From the NCBI GenBank assembly GCA_963658575.1, contig CAVKQB010000021.1, positions 1-30,901 of the forward strand: a stretch of 30,901 nt of DNA, in the 5' to 3' direction. Shown piece after piece: positions 1 to 7,462 of the stretch. The stretch is from W0P28-013 sp963658575. GTDB taxonomy: Bacteria; Bacteroidota; Bacteroidia; Bacteroidales; Paludibacteraceae. The notes beneath the pieces were generated by a model, which worked only from the letters and a program-made list of their open reading frames with translations, was not told where the DNA came from and searched no databases. Position numbers and translations under genes: made by a program. Numbering within the stretch: position 1 is the first letter of the stretch; each line of letters opens with the position of its first letter.

Positions 1-69
1 ACCGTTTTACAATATGTAAACTTCATTAACAACAAACCCATCGGAAGAATTAAATACGCACTAACCTAA
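1..69 (+). CDS. Partial 3' end of a transposase-like gene (IS982-like?)
   Basis: Frame 1 is open from the window edge for 22 codons and ends with TAA at 67-69. The visible tail reads LQYVNFINNKPIGRIKYAL, which resembles my memory of the C-terminus of IS982-family DDE transposases, but too little is present for a firm family call. Support comes from the context: the stop lies 14 bp before position 83, and the sequence ending there is, on the other strand, ACCCGTTGGCG, a plausible IS982-type terminal repeat. Homology to the repeat copy at 13294-13513 starts immediately after, at 84. Codons here are more AT-rich than in neighbouring genes, as expected for a mobile element. Confidence 0.45.
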   Translation, partial: TVLQYVNFINNKPIGRIKYALT

Positions 70-83
70 TTCCGCCAACGGGT
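1..83 (+). mobile_element. Right end of an insertion sequence, truncated by the window edge
   Basis: The block contains the transposase tail and then a putative terminal inverted repeat ending in CGGGT at 79-83 (ACCCG when read inward). Sequence shared with the uninterrupted inverted repeat copy at 13294-13513 begins exactly at 84, so the element appears to have inserted at or beside that repeat. The left end and the target-site duplication lie outside the window. Family assignment (IS982-like) is an inference. Confidence 0.45.
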
Positions 84-282
84 ATGACTTATTGACTTAA
101 TAACTTATTGACTCATTGAAATTTCGGACACTTTCAACTTTATAGACTTTCCACTTTACAGACTTTATAAACTTTCACACTAATTTCGTCTTGCTACTTG
201 TGTCTAATAATTGTCTTTGCTCTTTGCTCTCTCACCTATAACCTATAACCTCTCACCTTTTTCTTGCTACTTGTGTCTAATT
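84..282 (+). repeat. Composite intergenic repeat, copy A (199 bp)
   Basis: From 84 to about 180 it has irregular units containing TTATTGACT and ACTTT (7-9 bp spacing). From 190 on it is almost entirely heptamers starting with CT: CTTGCTA, CTTGTGT, two CTTTGCT, CTCTCAC, two CTATAAC, CTCTCAC, then CTTGCTA and CTTGTGT again. The reverse complement of 13294-13513 is identical base for base except for three extra heptamers in that copy. The array lies beyond the terminator of the lipoprotein gene at 356-1258, with its C/T strand on plus, so the sense strand of that gene is G/A-rich here. Confidence 0.9.
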
Positions 283-298
283 GACATTTTCGCCACCA

Positions 299-332
299 CA
301 AAAAAAGTCCCGCACCATTTGGCGCGGGACTT
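299..332 (-). terminator. Intrinsic terminator of the DUF6359-like lipoprotein gene
   Basis: On the minus strand AAGTCCCGC (332 to 324) pairs with GCGGGACTT (313 to 305), and a run of T (305 to 299) follows. It lies 24 bp beyond the stop codon at 356. Confidence 0.8.
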
Positions 333-355
333 GTGTGTTTTATGATTCGGCAGAA

Positions 356-1258
356 TTATTCCACAATTTCTACAGAACCACCCTGAACGGTTTCGGGTGT
401 GTTGCCCATGTAGTTGGTCAGTTTGGCAACGACTTTCACTTTGTCGCCCACCTTCACGCTGGCAGCATCATCGCCTTTCACACGGAAAGCCAAGAAATCG
501 CCCGTGTTGGCCGTCGTAGCGTTGGCATCGTCGCTCATGTAGAACGAAATGTTGCTATATGCATCGCTGTACGCATCCTTGATTTGCGAAACATAGCCGA
601 TAACCGTAGCCTCTTTGCTCGTCTGGGCACCCGATTTCAGCGAGTTGGCGGCGGCCAAAGCCTCGGCCACTGTCATGTTGTCGCTCACTTCGACATCGTC
701 GTTGCCTGGGAGTGCCACTTCTGTGCCGTCCAAATAGACTTTCTCGAGATCGACTACACCTGCAACACCGCAATACTTCTCAACAATACCATAGAGAAGG
801 AGTTTTTTGCCAAGGTTAGCAGGATTTGCACTCAGATTCAGTGCGTCGGCGAAATCGCCCAATTTAACGGTAGCCACAGCGTATGTGTCGGTGCAGTCGG
901 CTGCATCGGCTATCAGCACGTTGGTGGTAACGGCATTGTCGGCACCAATCACCCATTTCGGGCTTGCATCGAAATTGTAGCAGCCTACAATATAGCCAGC
1001 CACCCACGATTTCACCGTGCCTGCGCCCTTGTCGGGCAGCGTGTTGTTGGTCTTCATATCCAACAAATTCTGCACATTGTAGGGGTTGGTTTCGGTACCG
1101 CGATCGCCCGTCGGAGTAACCGTGCCACCATCAGATGGGTTGTCCGGAGTGGTGGTAGTATCTGGGGTAAAATCATCGTCGTCTTTTTTACAGCCGACAA
1201 ACACTGTGGCGCATGCTAATGCAAGCATAGCACCGAAGAAAATTTTTGAAGTTTTCAT
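356..1258 (-). CDS. Surface lipoprotein with two OB-fold-like domains (DUF6359-like)
   Basis: This is a 300-residue lipoprotein. The signal peptide ends in a lipobox (FVGC) with the acylated Cys at 23, followed at once by KKDDDD, the type of charged tag that sends Bacteroidota lipoproteins to the cell surface. A Thr/Pro/Asp-rich linker (about 29-55) leads to two beta-rich halves. The first (about 56-180) contains GYIVG and is like DUF6359. The second (about 190-300) reads as another OB-type barrel (ATVIGYVSQI ... SFYMSDD ... VGDKVKVVAKL). No catalytic motif is visible, so a binding role is likelier than an enzymatic one. It is the last gene of a minus-strand set after the TonB receptor (2861-5956) and the DUF5689-like lipoprotein (1682-2821). 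A 423-bp repeat-rich gap separates it from the latter, so it may also have its own promoter. The ligand is unknown; nucleic acid or nucleotide is inferred from the fold and the nearby nuclease. Confidence 0.75.
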   Translation of the reverse strand: MKTSKIFFGAMLALACATVFVGCKKDDDDFTPDTTTTPDNPSDGGTVTPTGDRGTETNPYNVQNLLDMKTNNTLPDKGAGTVKSWVAGYIVGCYNFDASPKWVIGADNAVTTNVLIADAADCTDTYAVATVKLGDFADALNLSANPANLGKKLLLYGIVEKYCGVAGVVDLEKVYLDGTEVALPGNDDVEVSDNMTVAEALAAANSLKSGAQTSKEATVIGYVSQIKDAYSDAYSNISFYMSDDANATTANTGDFLAFRVKGDDAASVKVGDKVKVVAKLTNYMGNTPETVQGGSVEIVE

Positions 1259-1681
1259 GATTAAATAAAATTAAAAAGGTTAATGAATAAAAAAGTTTGT
1301 TTGTTAATTTGCTTATTTGGTTAGTTGTTGCGCTTCGCGCATTTCTAAGTTTCTAAATTCCTCGCGCTTCGCGCTGTTTCTATGTTTTTGATTATTTGGT
1401 TATTTGGTTATTTGAAAAATTCTTAATTCGCTGCGCGCATTTTTTCTACGCTCGGCATAGTTCAAACAAGTTTGACTCTGCTCTCGCTTATCGAAAAAAT
1501 TCTTAATTCTTAATTAAATTTAACCCCCTCCGTCGCTGCGCTCCTCGTCCCCCTATCCTCGCTGCGCTCGGCAGAGGGACAGGTTCGCACCCAACAACTA
1601 TTCATCGCCTATAACCTATAACCTATAAACTATAAACTATAAACTCTTGCTACTAATTATCAATTATCCATTGTCAATTAA
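1259..1681. repeat. Repeat-filled intergenic region between the two lipoprotein genes
   Basis: No gene is visible. Two GCGC-TTC-GCGC mini-hairpin elements lie at 1330-1353 and 1361-1387, each next to TTTCTAAGTTT-type words. TTATTTGG octamers follow at about 1390-1420, then an AAACAAGTTT palindrome element at 1449-1493. A stretch rich in CGCTGCGCTC words fills 1530-1580. Heptamers CTATAAC and CTATAAA run from about 1608 to 1648 with the C/T strand on plus. I see no clear TAnnTTTG promoter for the downstream minus-strand gene. Confidence 0.7.
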
Positions 1682-2821
1682 TTAATACGCCGGATAGTAC
1701 ACGTCTTCGGCACGCCAGGTTTCGCTGCCGTCTTTCAATTCCAGCGATTCCAAGCCGTTGATGACTATCGACCATATTTTGTGCTTTCCTGCACTGTATT
1801 TGCCGTTGTCCCAGTAGTACGAGATGAAGCCAGTAACCGAGCCGCGGAAACGTTGGTTGGGCAGTTGTGCGCAAGCAAATTTGGAGTATTCGCTGGTGCC
1901 AAGTGCCAAGCAGTCGTTAACGTTAATCAGAGAATCCACCACTGTGCCGCAGGTAAACAGGCGCGATTGCGGGTAGCCAATGCCGCTCGTAGTCGGAGCA
2001 AACACATTGGCATCGCCGTCGTCAGCACAATCAAGCGTGCCGCTCAACTCTTTCAAAGCATCGTTGTTCCAAGTGTATGGTATGAAACTAACACCCTCGA
2101 TGCGCACCAAGCGGCTCGTTACTTTGGCTATCTCTTGGTAGTTGTCGGCCGTGGCTTTAATTTCGGCGATGGTCATGGTTTTCGGTTTGATTTGGCTTTC
2201 GTCGGGCTTGCCAATCAGTTGCACATGGTCTTTGAACACTTGCGGCGGAATGCGGCCAATCTCCCAACCTGCTTTGCCAGAGTCGTCCATGCCCTCTTTG
2301 GCATTGTTGTAGTATGGCACGCCTATCTGCGGCATACGGGCGTATTTGCCTATGGCCAAGCCTTGCAGTTTGATGGCTATTTTTTGGCCTATCGGGTACG
2401 TGCCGCCGAGGCTACCAGCATCCACCGAAATTTTCATGCCATAGTCGGCGTTGGCGCAGTCTTGGATATAGATGCTTTTGTAGATGTTACCTGGCACGTC
2501 GGTCGAGGCGATGCGCCCCACGATGACGATGGAATCGGTAATGTCCTGCACGCTGAACAGACCAAGATTTTGTCCGTTTTTATTTGCTCCCTGATACGAG
2601 CGCGCGCGTGGCGGATATTTTTCTACATCGCCAAATTCGGAGAAATACTTCTCGTTGCTCACCAGTTCGCCAATGGTCATGGTGGCTTTCCACTCTTGGT
2701 CGGAGCCCTCTTCGGCGTAGTGCACGCCATCGTATTTGATGTCGCCTGGCTCGTTGTATTTGTGGCAAGTCGTCAACATAGCCACTGCCGCCAAGCCTAA
2801 AATATACTTTGTGTATTTCAT
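1682..2821 (-). CDS. DUF5689-like lipoprotein
   Basis: The 379-residue product has a short signal peptide and a lipobox LTTC with Cys at 19. After about 80 residues of linker, residues roughly 98-330 match the pattern I associate with DUF5689: IVIVGRIASTDVPGNIYKS, a YIQD segment, a GQKIAIKLQGLAIG segment and a later C-terminal beta-rich part. DUF5689 proteins are Bacteroidota lipoproteins often encoded beside TonB-dependent receptors and secreted nucleases; their biochemical role is not established, though the fold is thought to be OB-like. The start is 39 bp after the stop of the TonB receptor on the same strand, so the two are very likely co-transcribed. It may sit at the surface and hand ligand to the receptor, in the way SusD proteins do; that is inference. 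Confidence 0.8.
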   Translation of the reverse strand: MKYTKYILGLAAVAMLTTCHKYNEPGDIKYDGVHYAEEGSDQEWKATMTIGELVSNEKYFSEFGDVEKYPPRARSYQGANKNGQNLGLFSVQDITDSIVIVGRIASTDVPGNIYKSIYIQDCANADYGMKISVDAGSLGGTYPIGQKIAIKLQGLAIGKYARMPQIGVPYYNNAKEGMDDSGKAGWEIGRIPPQVFKDHVQLIGKPDESQIKPKTMTIAEIKATADNYQEIAKVTSRLVRIEGVSFIPYTWNNDALKELSGTLDCADDGDANVFAPTTSGIGYPQSRLFTCGTVVDSLINVNDCLALGTSEYSKFACAQLPNQRFRGSVTGFISYYWDNGKYSAGKHKIWSIVINGLESLELKDGSETWRAEDVYYPAY

Positions 2822-2860
2822 AGTGTTATCGCTTTTTGTCGGTTAAAATCTGTTCTTGTT

Positions 2861-5800
2861 TTAGAATTTGAAGCCCACGTTCAAGAAGAAGTTGAAGCCC
2901 CAAGCATAGTAGAATTTCGACGGGTATTTGTCCACGTAGTTCGACACTTTATACTGCTGCTGGCGATAAGAGGTTGTCGGTATGCGTGCCTGTTGCCAGC
3001 CGCCGGTTTTCAAGCCCGTGTTGTTGGTAACGTTGTTCAGGCTCAAGTTGATGTTGATAGAGCGGTTGTTTTTCAGGTAGATGAGTTTGCCCACCGAAGC
3101 ATCGACCATGATGTGGTTGTACCATTTGGCACCTTCGAACAGCGATTCTTGCGTGGCCAAAGCGTCGATTTTGGCTTGAGTTTCGGCGTTAGTCGAATTG
3201 GAGCCGTACCATGTTTGTTGTTTGGTGCCGTCGGCGCGCACGCCGGTAAGCATGCCTTGCGAGTAGCGGCTCGGTGCCACGCCCAAGTAGTTTTGGTCGT
3301 AGTAGCTGATGCTGAGATCGGCAAACCACATTTTGCTGTGGAAGAAGTTGAGTTTAATCATGGCAGCCAATTGCGGGCCGCTGGCCACTTTCACGGCTTT
3401 GCCGTTTGCGCCTTGCGTGGTGAGCATGATGCGGTCGACCACCTCTTGGCGATTGTCTATCTTCATACCGTTCTCGGCACTCTCAACGCCTATCGGGTTG
3501 CTGGTGTAGTGCGCTTCGTTGTAGGCCAACACGCCACTCAGCGTGAAGTTGCCGTTCAGTTTCACCGACACGCCCAACTCACCGCCTTGGTAGATTTTGT
3601 CCACGCCGTACATCAAGTGGTTGATGAAGGTGCGGTATTCGTCGTTGTAGTAGCCGTTGCTCTCGATGCCGTCGAGCGAGTGGGTGCGATAGAGGCTCAA
3701 GCGGCCACGCACACGCGGATAGGTGATGACGTAGTTCACGTCGTACGAGAGTATCTTTTCGGTCAAACCGTAGGTGTTGAGCAAGGCGTTGTTGCTGGTT
3801 TTGTATTTTGTGTAGAAATCGTCGAGGCTGCGGTCCATGATGCGCTGCGAGATGTAGTAGTTCGTAGGCAGCGGAGCGCGCGTTTCCATCAGCACGTCGG
3901 CAAACAGGCGGTGGTGTCCGTTGAATTTGTACACGAATCCAGCCTTGAACGACGGGTCGTAGAAATTGTGCATTTTGCCTGCGCCTTTCGATTTGATAGT
4001 TTCGCCGAGTTGCTGCGACAGATACCAAGCGCGACCATTGTTCATGCGGCCTGTGCGGAAGAAGTTGGTATTAGTAAATTTAAGTCCGTAGTAGAACTCG
4101 ATGTTGTTGAAGTTCCACGCATTGTGTGCGAAGGCAGCCACGCGTGCCACGTCGATGTCGTAGTCGTAGCCGAAGTGGCTTTTGCCCTCGACTTTTTTGG
4201 CGTTACCGTTTTCGTCCACATTGTCGAGGTCGTTGATGCGCACACGGGCAGCATCGGCGGCGGTCATCTCCACATCTTCGGCCAAGTCGTTGATGTCGCG
4301 GTCAGAGAATGGGTCGATGTCGTACCATTGGTTAGCACCCATCAGGTCGTCGATGGTTTTGTAGTGGCGTCCTTTGGAGTATTTGGCTTCCAATCCAGCC
4401 ACGACGCTCAGATGCTCGAACGTTTTGTTTTCGTAGGTGGCGTTCAGTGCCGTTTCGAAAATGTTGTTGTGGCGACGTTCCTGCATGTATTTAGCCATGC
4501 CCGTAGGATTGATGATGTTGTTCATGGCGTTGGCGTTGTACATGGCCGTCCAGTCCATTTGGGTGTTGACGTCGTTCTTTTTGCCGTAGCCGTTTTTCCA
4601 GATGTCGGTCAGGCGGTTGTATTCGTCAACATTGGTTTGGATTTTGGAGTCGTCGAGAGTCATGCGATAGTCGCAGTCGCTGTAGAAGTTGCCATCGCTG
4701 GCCAGTCCCCACCCTGCCAATTGGTAACTTGGCAGATTGCGGTAGTAGTCGGGGCGCGGGTCGGGTGCGTTGTAGAAGGTAACGGCCGAATTGCTGTACA
4801 TGCTGTAGTGTGCGCCCACACCTATTTTGAGCGATTGCCCTTCGCTGATGTTCCAATCGTAGTTGAGCAACAGGGTCGGGTCGTAACTATGCACGATGCG
4901 CGAGTTGCGTTTTTTGCCGTCGTACCAGCCCCAGTAAGGGTTGTAGTAGGTCGATGTGAGATCGACGAGTTCCTGCGTCAGAGCCGACGAACCAGCGCGT
5001 TCGGTAGGAGCGCACCAAGCGGCTATGTTCAGGCTGTGGTGGTAGTCGAACACCTTTTCGGCACTCACAAAGAGTGCGCCGGAATTGTAGAATGTGCCTT
5101 CGTTGCGGGCGAAGAGCGATGTATTGTTCACGCTCTGGTCGCTCCAGCGGTACGAGCCGCTCACGGCGAATGCCCAGCCGTTGGCCATCAAGCCAGTGGC
5201 GTAGGTGGCTTGCGCGCGCAACCAATAGGAACGGTTGGTGGCCGAAACGCTCACGTTGCCGCCGCGTGCATACTTCGATGCGCGTATGTCCATATTGGTG
5301 GTATTGCCGACGTTGCCGTAGGTGTAGGCGTTCGGCGCGTAATTGTTTATCAGTTCTTTGTTGCGGAAGGCGTAGTTCAAGCCACCAATCGACGAGTAGT
5401 TGAAGCGGCCGCGTTCGCCATCGTTGAAATTGACACCATTGATATAGGTGCTTTCGTAGCGTTGCTCGTAGCCGCGCACACGGTAGCGTGCCGAGCTGAA
5501 GCCATAACTGGCCGTGCCGGTGAACACATCGCCTTTGGAGAAGAGCAATCCCGATATGGTCTGCGACGAGAGTCCGTCTTCGTCGTCAAATTCGATATCG
5601 CCCATGGCAAGGAAGGCATCTTCGGTCAGTTCCTGCATGGCCTCTTCTTCGGCCGATTGCAGTGTCATGACGCCAAGGTCGAGTGCATCGAGACCAGGAA
5701 TGGTGATGGGGCGTGTTTCGACGTCGTAATTTTCGAGGGCGATGGTGAGCACTTCGTCGCCGGTCTGCGTGGCTTCGATGAAGAACCGACCCTGCGCATC

Positions 5801-5956
5801 GGCAACTGCCGAGGCTTGCTGCCCTTGCAGCGTAACGACTGCGCCCGAAGCGGGTTCGTTCGTCCCTGCGATTTTTACGACTCCCTTCACAACGTTTTGT
5901 GCGCCTACAAAGAGCGACACCGACGCAGCGAAAGCAAGCAATAGTGTTTTTCTCAT
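2861..5956 (-). CDS. TonB-dependent outer-membrane receptor (1031 aa)
   Basis: The signal peptide (MRKTLLLAFAASVSLFVGA, cut near residue 19) is followed by a carboxypeptidase-regulatory-like beta domain (about 22-95: VVKGVVKIAGT ... GAVVTLQG). A plug domain (about 125-230) contains the segments YRVRGYEQRYESTYINGV and FNDGERGRF. The rest is a long beta-barrel ending in the aromatic residues FLNVGFKF, as usual for outer-membrane insertion. It lacks a SusD partner; instead two lipoproteins with OB-type domains follow it, so it is not a classic glycan SusCD pair. A good Bacteroidota promoter lies upstream (6013-6043). The nuclease gene is divergent, and the shared gap is 357 bp. Energy-dependent uptake through TonB is known for the family; uptake of nucleic-acid products is inferred from the neighbours only. 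Confidence 0.88.
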   Translation of the reverse strand: MRKTLLLAFAASVSLFVGAQNVVKGVVKIAGTNEPASGAVVTLQGQQASAVADAQGRFFIEATQTGDEVLTIALENYDVETRPITIPGLDALDLGVMTLQSAEEEAMQELTEDAFLAMGDIEFDDEDGLSSQTISGLLFSKGDVFTGTASYGFSSARYRVRGYEQRYESTYINGVNFNDGERGRFNYSSIGGLNYAFRNKELINNYAPNAYTYGNVGNTTNMDIRASKYARGGNVSVSATNRSYWLRAQATYATGLMANGWAFAVSGSYRWSDQSVNNTSLFARNEGTFYNSGALFVSAEKVFDYHHSLNIAAWCAPTERAGSSALTQELVDLTSTYYNPYWGWYDGKKRNSRIVHSYDPTLLLNYDWNISEGQSLKIGVGAHYSMYSNSAVTFYNAPDPRPDYYRNLPSYQLAGWGLASDGNFYSDCDYRMTLDDSKIQTNVDEYNRLTDIWKNGYGKKNDVNTQMDWTAMYNANAMNNIINPTGMAKYMQERRHNNIFETALNATYENKTFEHLSVVAGLEAKYSKGRHYKTIDDLMGANQWYDIDPFSDRDINDLAEDVEMTAADAARVRINDLDNVDENGNAKKVEGKSHFGYDYDIDVARVAAFAHNAWNFNNIEFYYGLKFTNTNFFRTGRMNNGRAWYLSQQLGETIKSKGAGKMHNFYDPSFKAGFVYKFNGHHRLFADVLMETRAPLPTNYYISQRIMDRSLDDFYTKYKTSNNALLNTYGLTEKILSYDVNYVITYPRVRGRLSLYRTHSLDGIESNGYYNDEYRTFINHLMYGVDKIYQGGELGVSVKLNGNFTLSGVLAYNEAHYTSNPIGVESAENGMKIDNRQEVVDRIMLTTQGANGKAVKVASGPQLAAMIKLNFFHSKMWFADLSISYYDQNYLGVAPSRYSQGMLTGVRADGTKQQTWYGSNSTNAETQAKIDALATQESLFEGAKWYNHIMVDASVGKLIYLKNNRSININLSLNNVTNNTGLKTGGWQQARIPTTSYRQQQYKVSNYVDKYPSKFYYAWGFNFFLNVGFKF

Positions 5957-6012
5957 GGTGTGTGATTTTAGTTAGATTTCGTTCGGTTAAATTCTGCGCA
6001 ATTTTGCGACTG

Positions 6013-6043
6013 CAATATTACACTTTTTTTTTCAAACGGCAAA
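6013..6043 (-). promoter_or_regulatory. Promoter of the large TonB receptor
   Basis: On the minus strand, TTTG (6043-6040) is followed by a 19-bp spacer and TAATATTG (6020-6013), a 7/8 match to TAnnTTTG. The start codon is about 57 bp downstream. Confidence 0.6.
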
Positions 6044-6313
6044 ACAAAAAGCACTCTTTTTTTTGAACAGGTCTTGCAGGCACAGGTGTGCGATTTCATT
6101 TCGGAGAAAATCGGCGGCTTTTGTATCGAAAATGAACTTTTGTGCCGCAAAAACCGAAAAATCGAAAGCGGCGCGCAAAAAGAGAAAAAATCTTTCGGAA
6201 AAAATTTTGTCATGTCAAAAAAAAATGCCAATTTTGCAACGGTTTATGGGGTCGACGCTTCGCCCCAAAAGAACGGAATACACCCTTATATTATAATCTA
6301 ATACACGAAAAAC
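6044..6313. other. Divergent intergenic region upstream of the nuclease
   Basis: This is AT-rich and full of A/T homopolymer runs. Overlapping Lys- or Phe-rich open frames in it have no signal, domain or start support and I do not count them. A small GGGG ... CCCC hairpin (about 6249-6267) lies upstream of the nuclease. I do not see an exact TAnnTTTG for the nuclease. Confidence 0.5.
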
Positions 6314-7342
6314 ATGAAATTCAAGCACCTTTTTCTCATTGCCCTACTGCCCGTATCGTTGTCGGTATCGGCACAGACCGACGAATCGTCGAGCCTGAAG
6401 AAGTACGTCATCGGGTTCTACAATTTGGAGAATCTGTTCGACACCATCGACTCGCCCGACACCGACGACTCGCAGTTTTTGCCCAACGGCAGTTATCATT
6501 GGACAAGTTTCAAGTACGAGAACAAAATTAAAAACATGTCGTACGCCATCTCTAAATTTCCGAAAGAGTTGGCCGTTTTGGGCGTTTCGGAAATCGAGAA
6601 CGAAGAGGTGATAAAAGACCTTGTGTCGCAGCCTGTGTTGGCCGACCGCAATCTGAAAACCATCTGCATCGAGGGTCCCGACCGCCGCGGTGTGGACGTG
6701 GGCATGATTTACAATGCCGACGTATTTACGCCTACGAACATCGTGTCGCACCACCTGCGCTACACCCTGTCGAAGCCGTTCATTTCGCGCGACCAACTGT
6801 GCGTTACCGGCCTGCTCGACGGCGAACAGATACACGTAATCGTGCTGCACTGGCCATCGAAATACGGCGGCGAAAAGGTATCGACACCCAAGCGTAACGA
6901 TGCCGCGCTGACCACCAAATGGATTTGCGACTCGATATTCGCCTTAGAGCCCAACGCCAAAATCGTAGTGATGGGCGACTTGAACGACGACCCCGACACC
7001 GAATGCATACAAAAATATCTCGGCGCCAAGCACGAACGCAGCCAAATGCAGCCCGGCGAACTCTACAATCCGTGCTACAACATCTACAAGAGCGGCACAG
7101 GCACGCTGGGTTACCAAGACGTGTGGTGCTTGTACGACATGGTGATGGTTTCGACCGAATGGCTCGACAAGAGCGACTTGAGCACGCTCACCTATTGGAA
7201 ATCGGAGATTTTCAACAAAGATTTTCTGAAAGAGCAATCGGGCAAGCGCAAAGGCTATCCGCTGCGCACGCATTCGGGCGGCGTTTGGACTAACGGTTAC
7301 AGCGACCACTTCCCCAGCCTGATTTGGGTTGTGAAGAAATAA
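6314..7342 (+). CDS. Secreted endonuclease/exonuclease/phosphatase (EEP) family protein
   Basis: The 342-residue protein has a cleavable signal peptide (MKFKHLFLIALLPVSLSVSA, then QTDESS). The EEP fold is complete by motif: N37 and E39 in FYNLEN, E93 in VSEIEN, the GPDRRGVDVGM segment (121-131), H179 in LHWPSK, D222 and N224 in GDLND, D275 in LYDMV, and the terminal SDHFP (330-334) with its catalytic His. These metal-binding and catalytic residues cleave phosphoester bonds; members include DNase I-like nucleases and phosphatases, and the exact substrate cannot be read from sequence. Export to the periplasm or beyond is expected. It is divergent from the TonB receptor and OB-type lipoproteins, a grouping that suggests breakdown of external nucleic acid. 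No Shine-Dalgarno is seen, which is common in this phylum. A strong terminator follows. Confidence 0.87.
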   Translation: MKFKHLFLIALLPVSLSVSAQTDESSSLKKYVIGFYNLENLFDTIDSPDTDDSQFLPNGSYHWTSFKYENKIKNMSYAISKFPKELAVLGVSEIENEEVIKDLVSQPVLADRNLKTICIEGPDRRGVDVGMIYNADVFTPTNIVSHHLRYTLSKPFISRDQLCVTGLLDGEQIHVIVLHWPSKYGGEKVSTPKRNDAALTTKWICDSIFALEPNAKIVVMGDLNDDPDTECIQKYLGAKHERSQMQPGELYNPCYNIYKSGTGTLGYQDVWCLYDMVMVSTEWLDKSDLSTLTYWKSEIFNKDFLKEQSGKRKGYPLRTHSGGVWTNGYSDHFPSLIWVVKK

Positions 7343-7343
7343 A

Positions 7344-7382
7344 AAAAAGAGGCTTTGCAATTTACAAAGCCTCTTTTTTTTA
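7344..7382. terminator. Bidirectional intrinsic terminator
   Basis: AGAGGCTTTG (7348-7357) pairs perfectly with CAAAGCCTCT (7365-7374) across a 7-nt loop. An A-run lies before and a T-run after, so it can serve the nuclease on plus and clpB on minus. Confidence 0.9.
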
Positions 7383-7462
7383 TTTAACAATGAATAATTA
7401 AGAATGAATAATAATTTCGGTGGAAATATGATTCAAAAATTCTTAATTTTCCGATAGCCTCA

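Noticed and set aside
281..1219. Long plus-strand open frame opposite the DUF6359-like gene
   Set aside because: It mirrors the real minus-strand gene, has no signal or domain, and starts inside the terminator region. Similar long antisense frames over the TonB receptor (2993-5944), clpB (7517-9907) and rho (17812-19266) were rejected for the same reason; they arise from codon bias.
356..5956. A SusCD glycan utilisation locus
   Set aside because: Neither lipoprotein has SusD features (TPR helices), and no glycoside hydrolase is nearby.
5968..6531. Lys- or Phe-rich small frames in the gap before the nuclease
   Set aside because: Low complexity, overlapping on both strands, no ribosome binding site or family.
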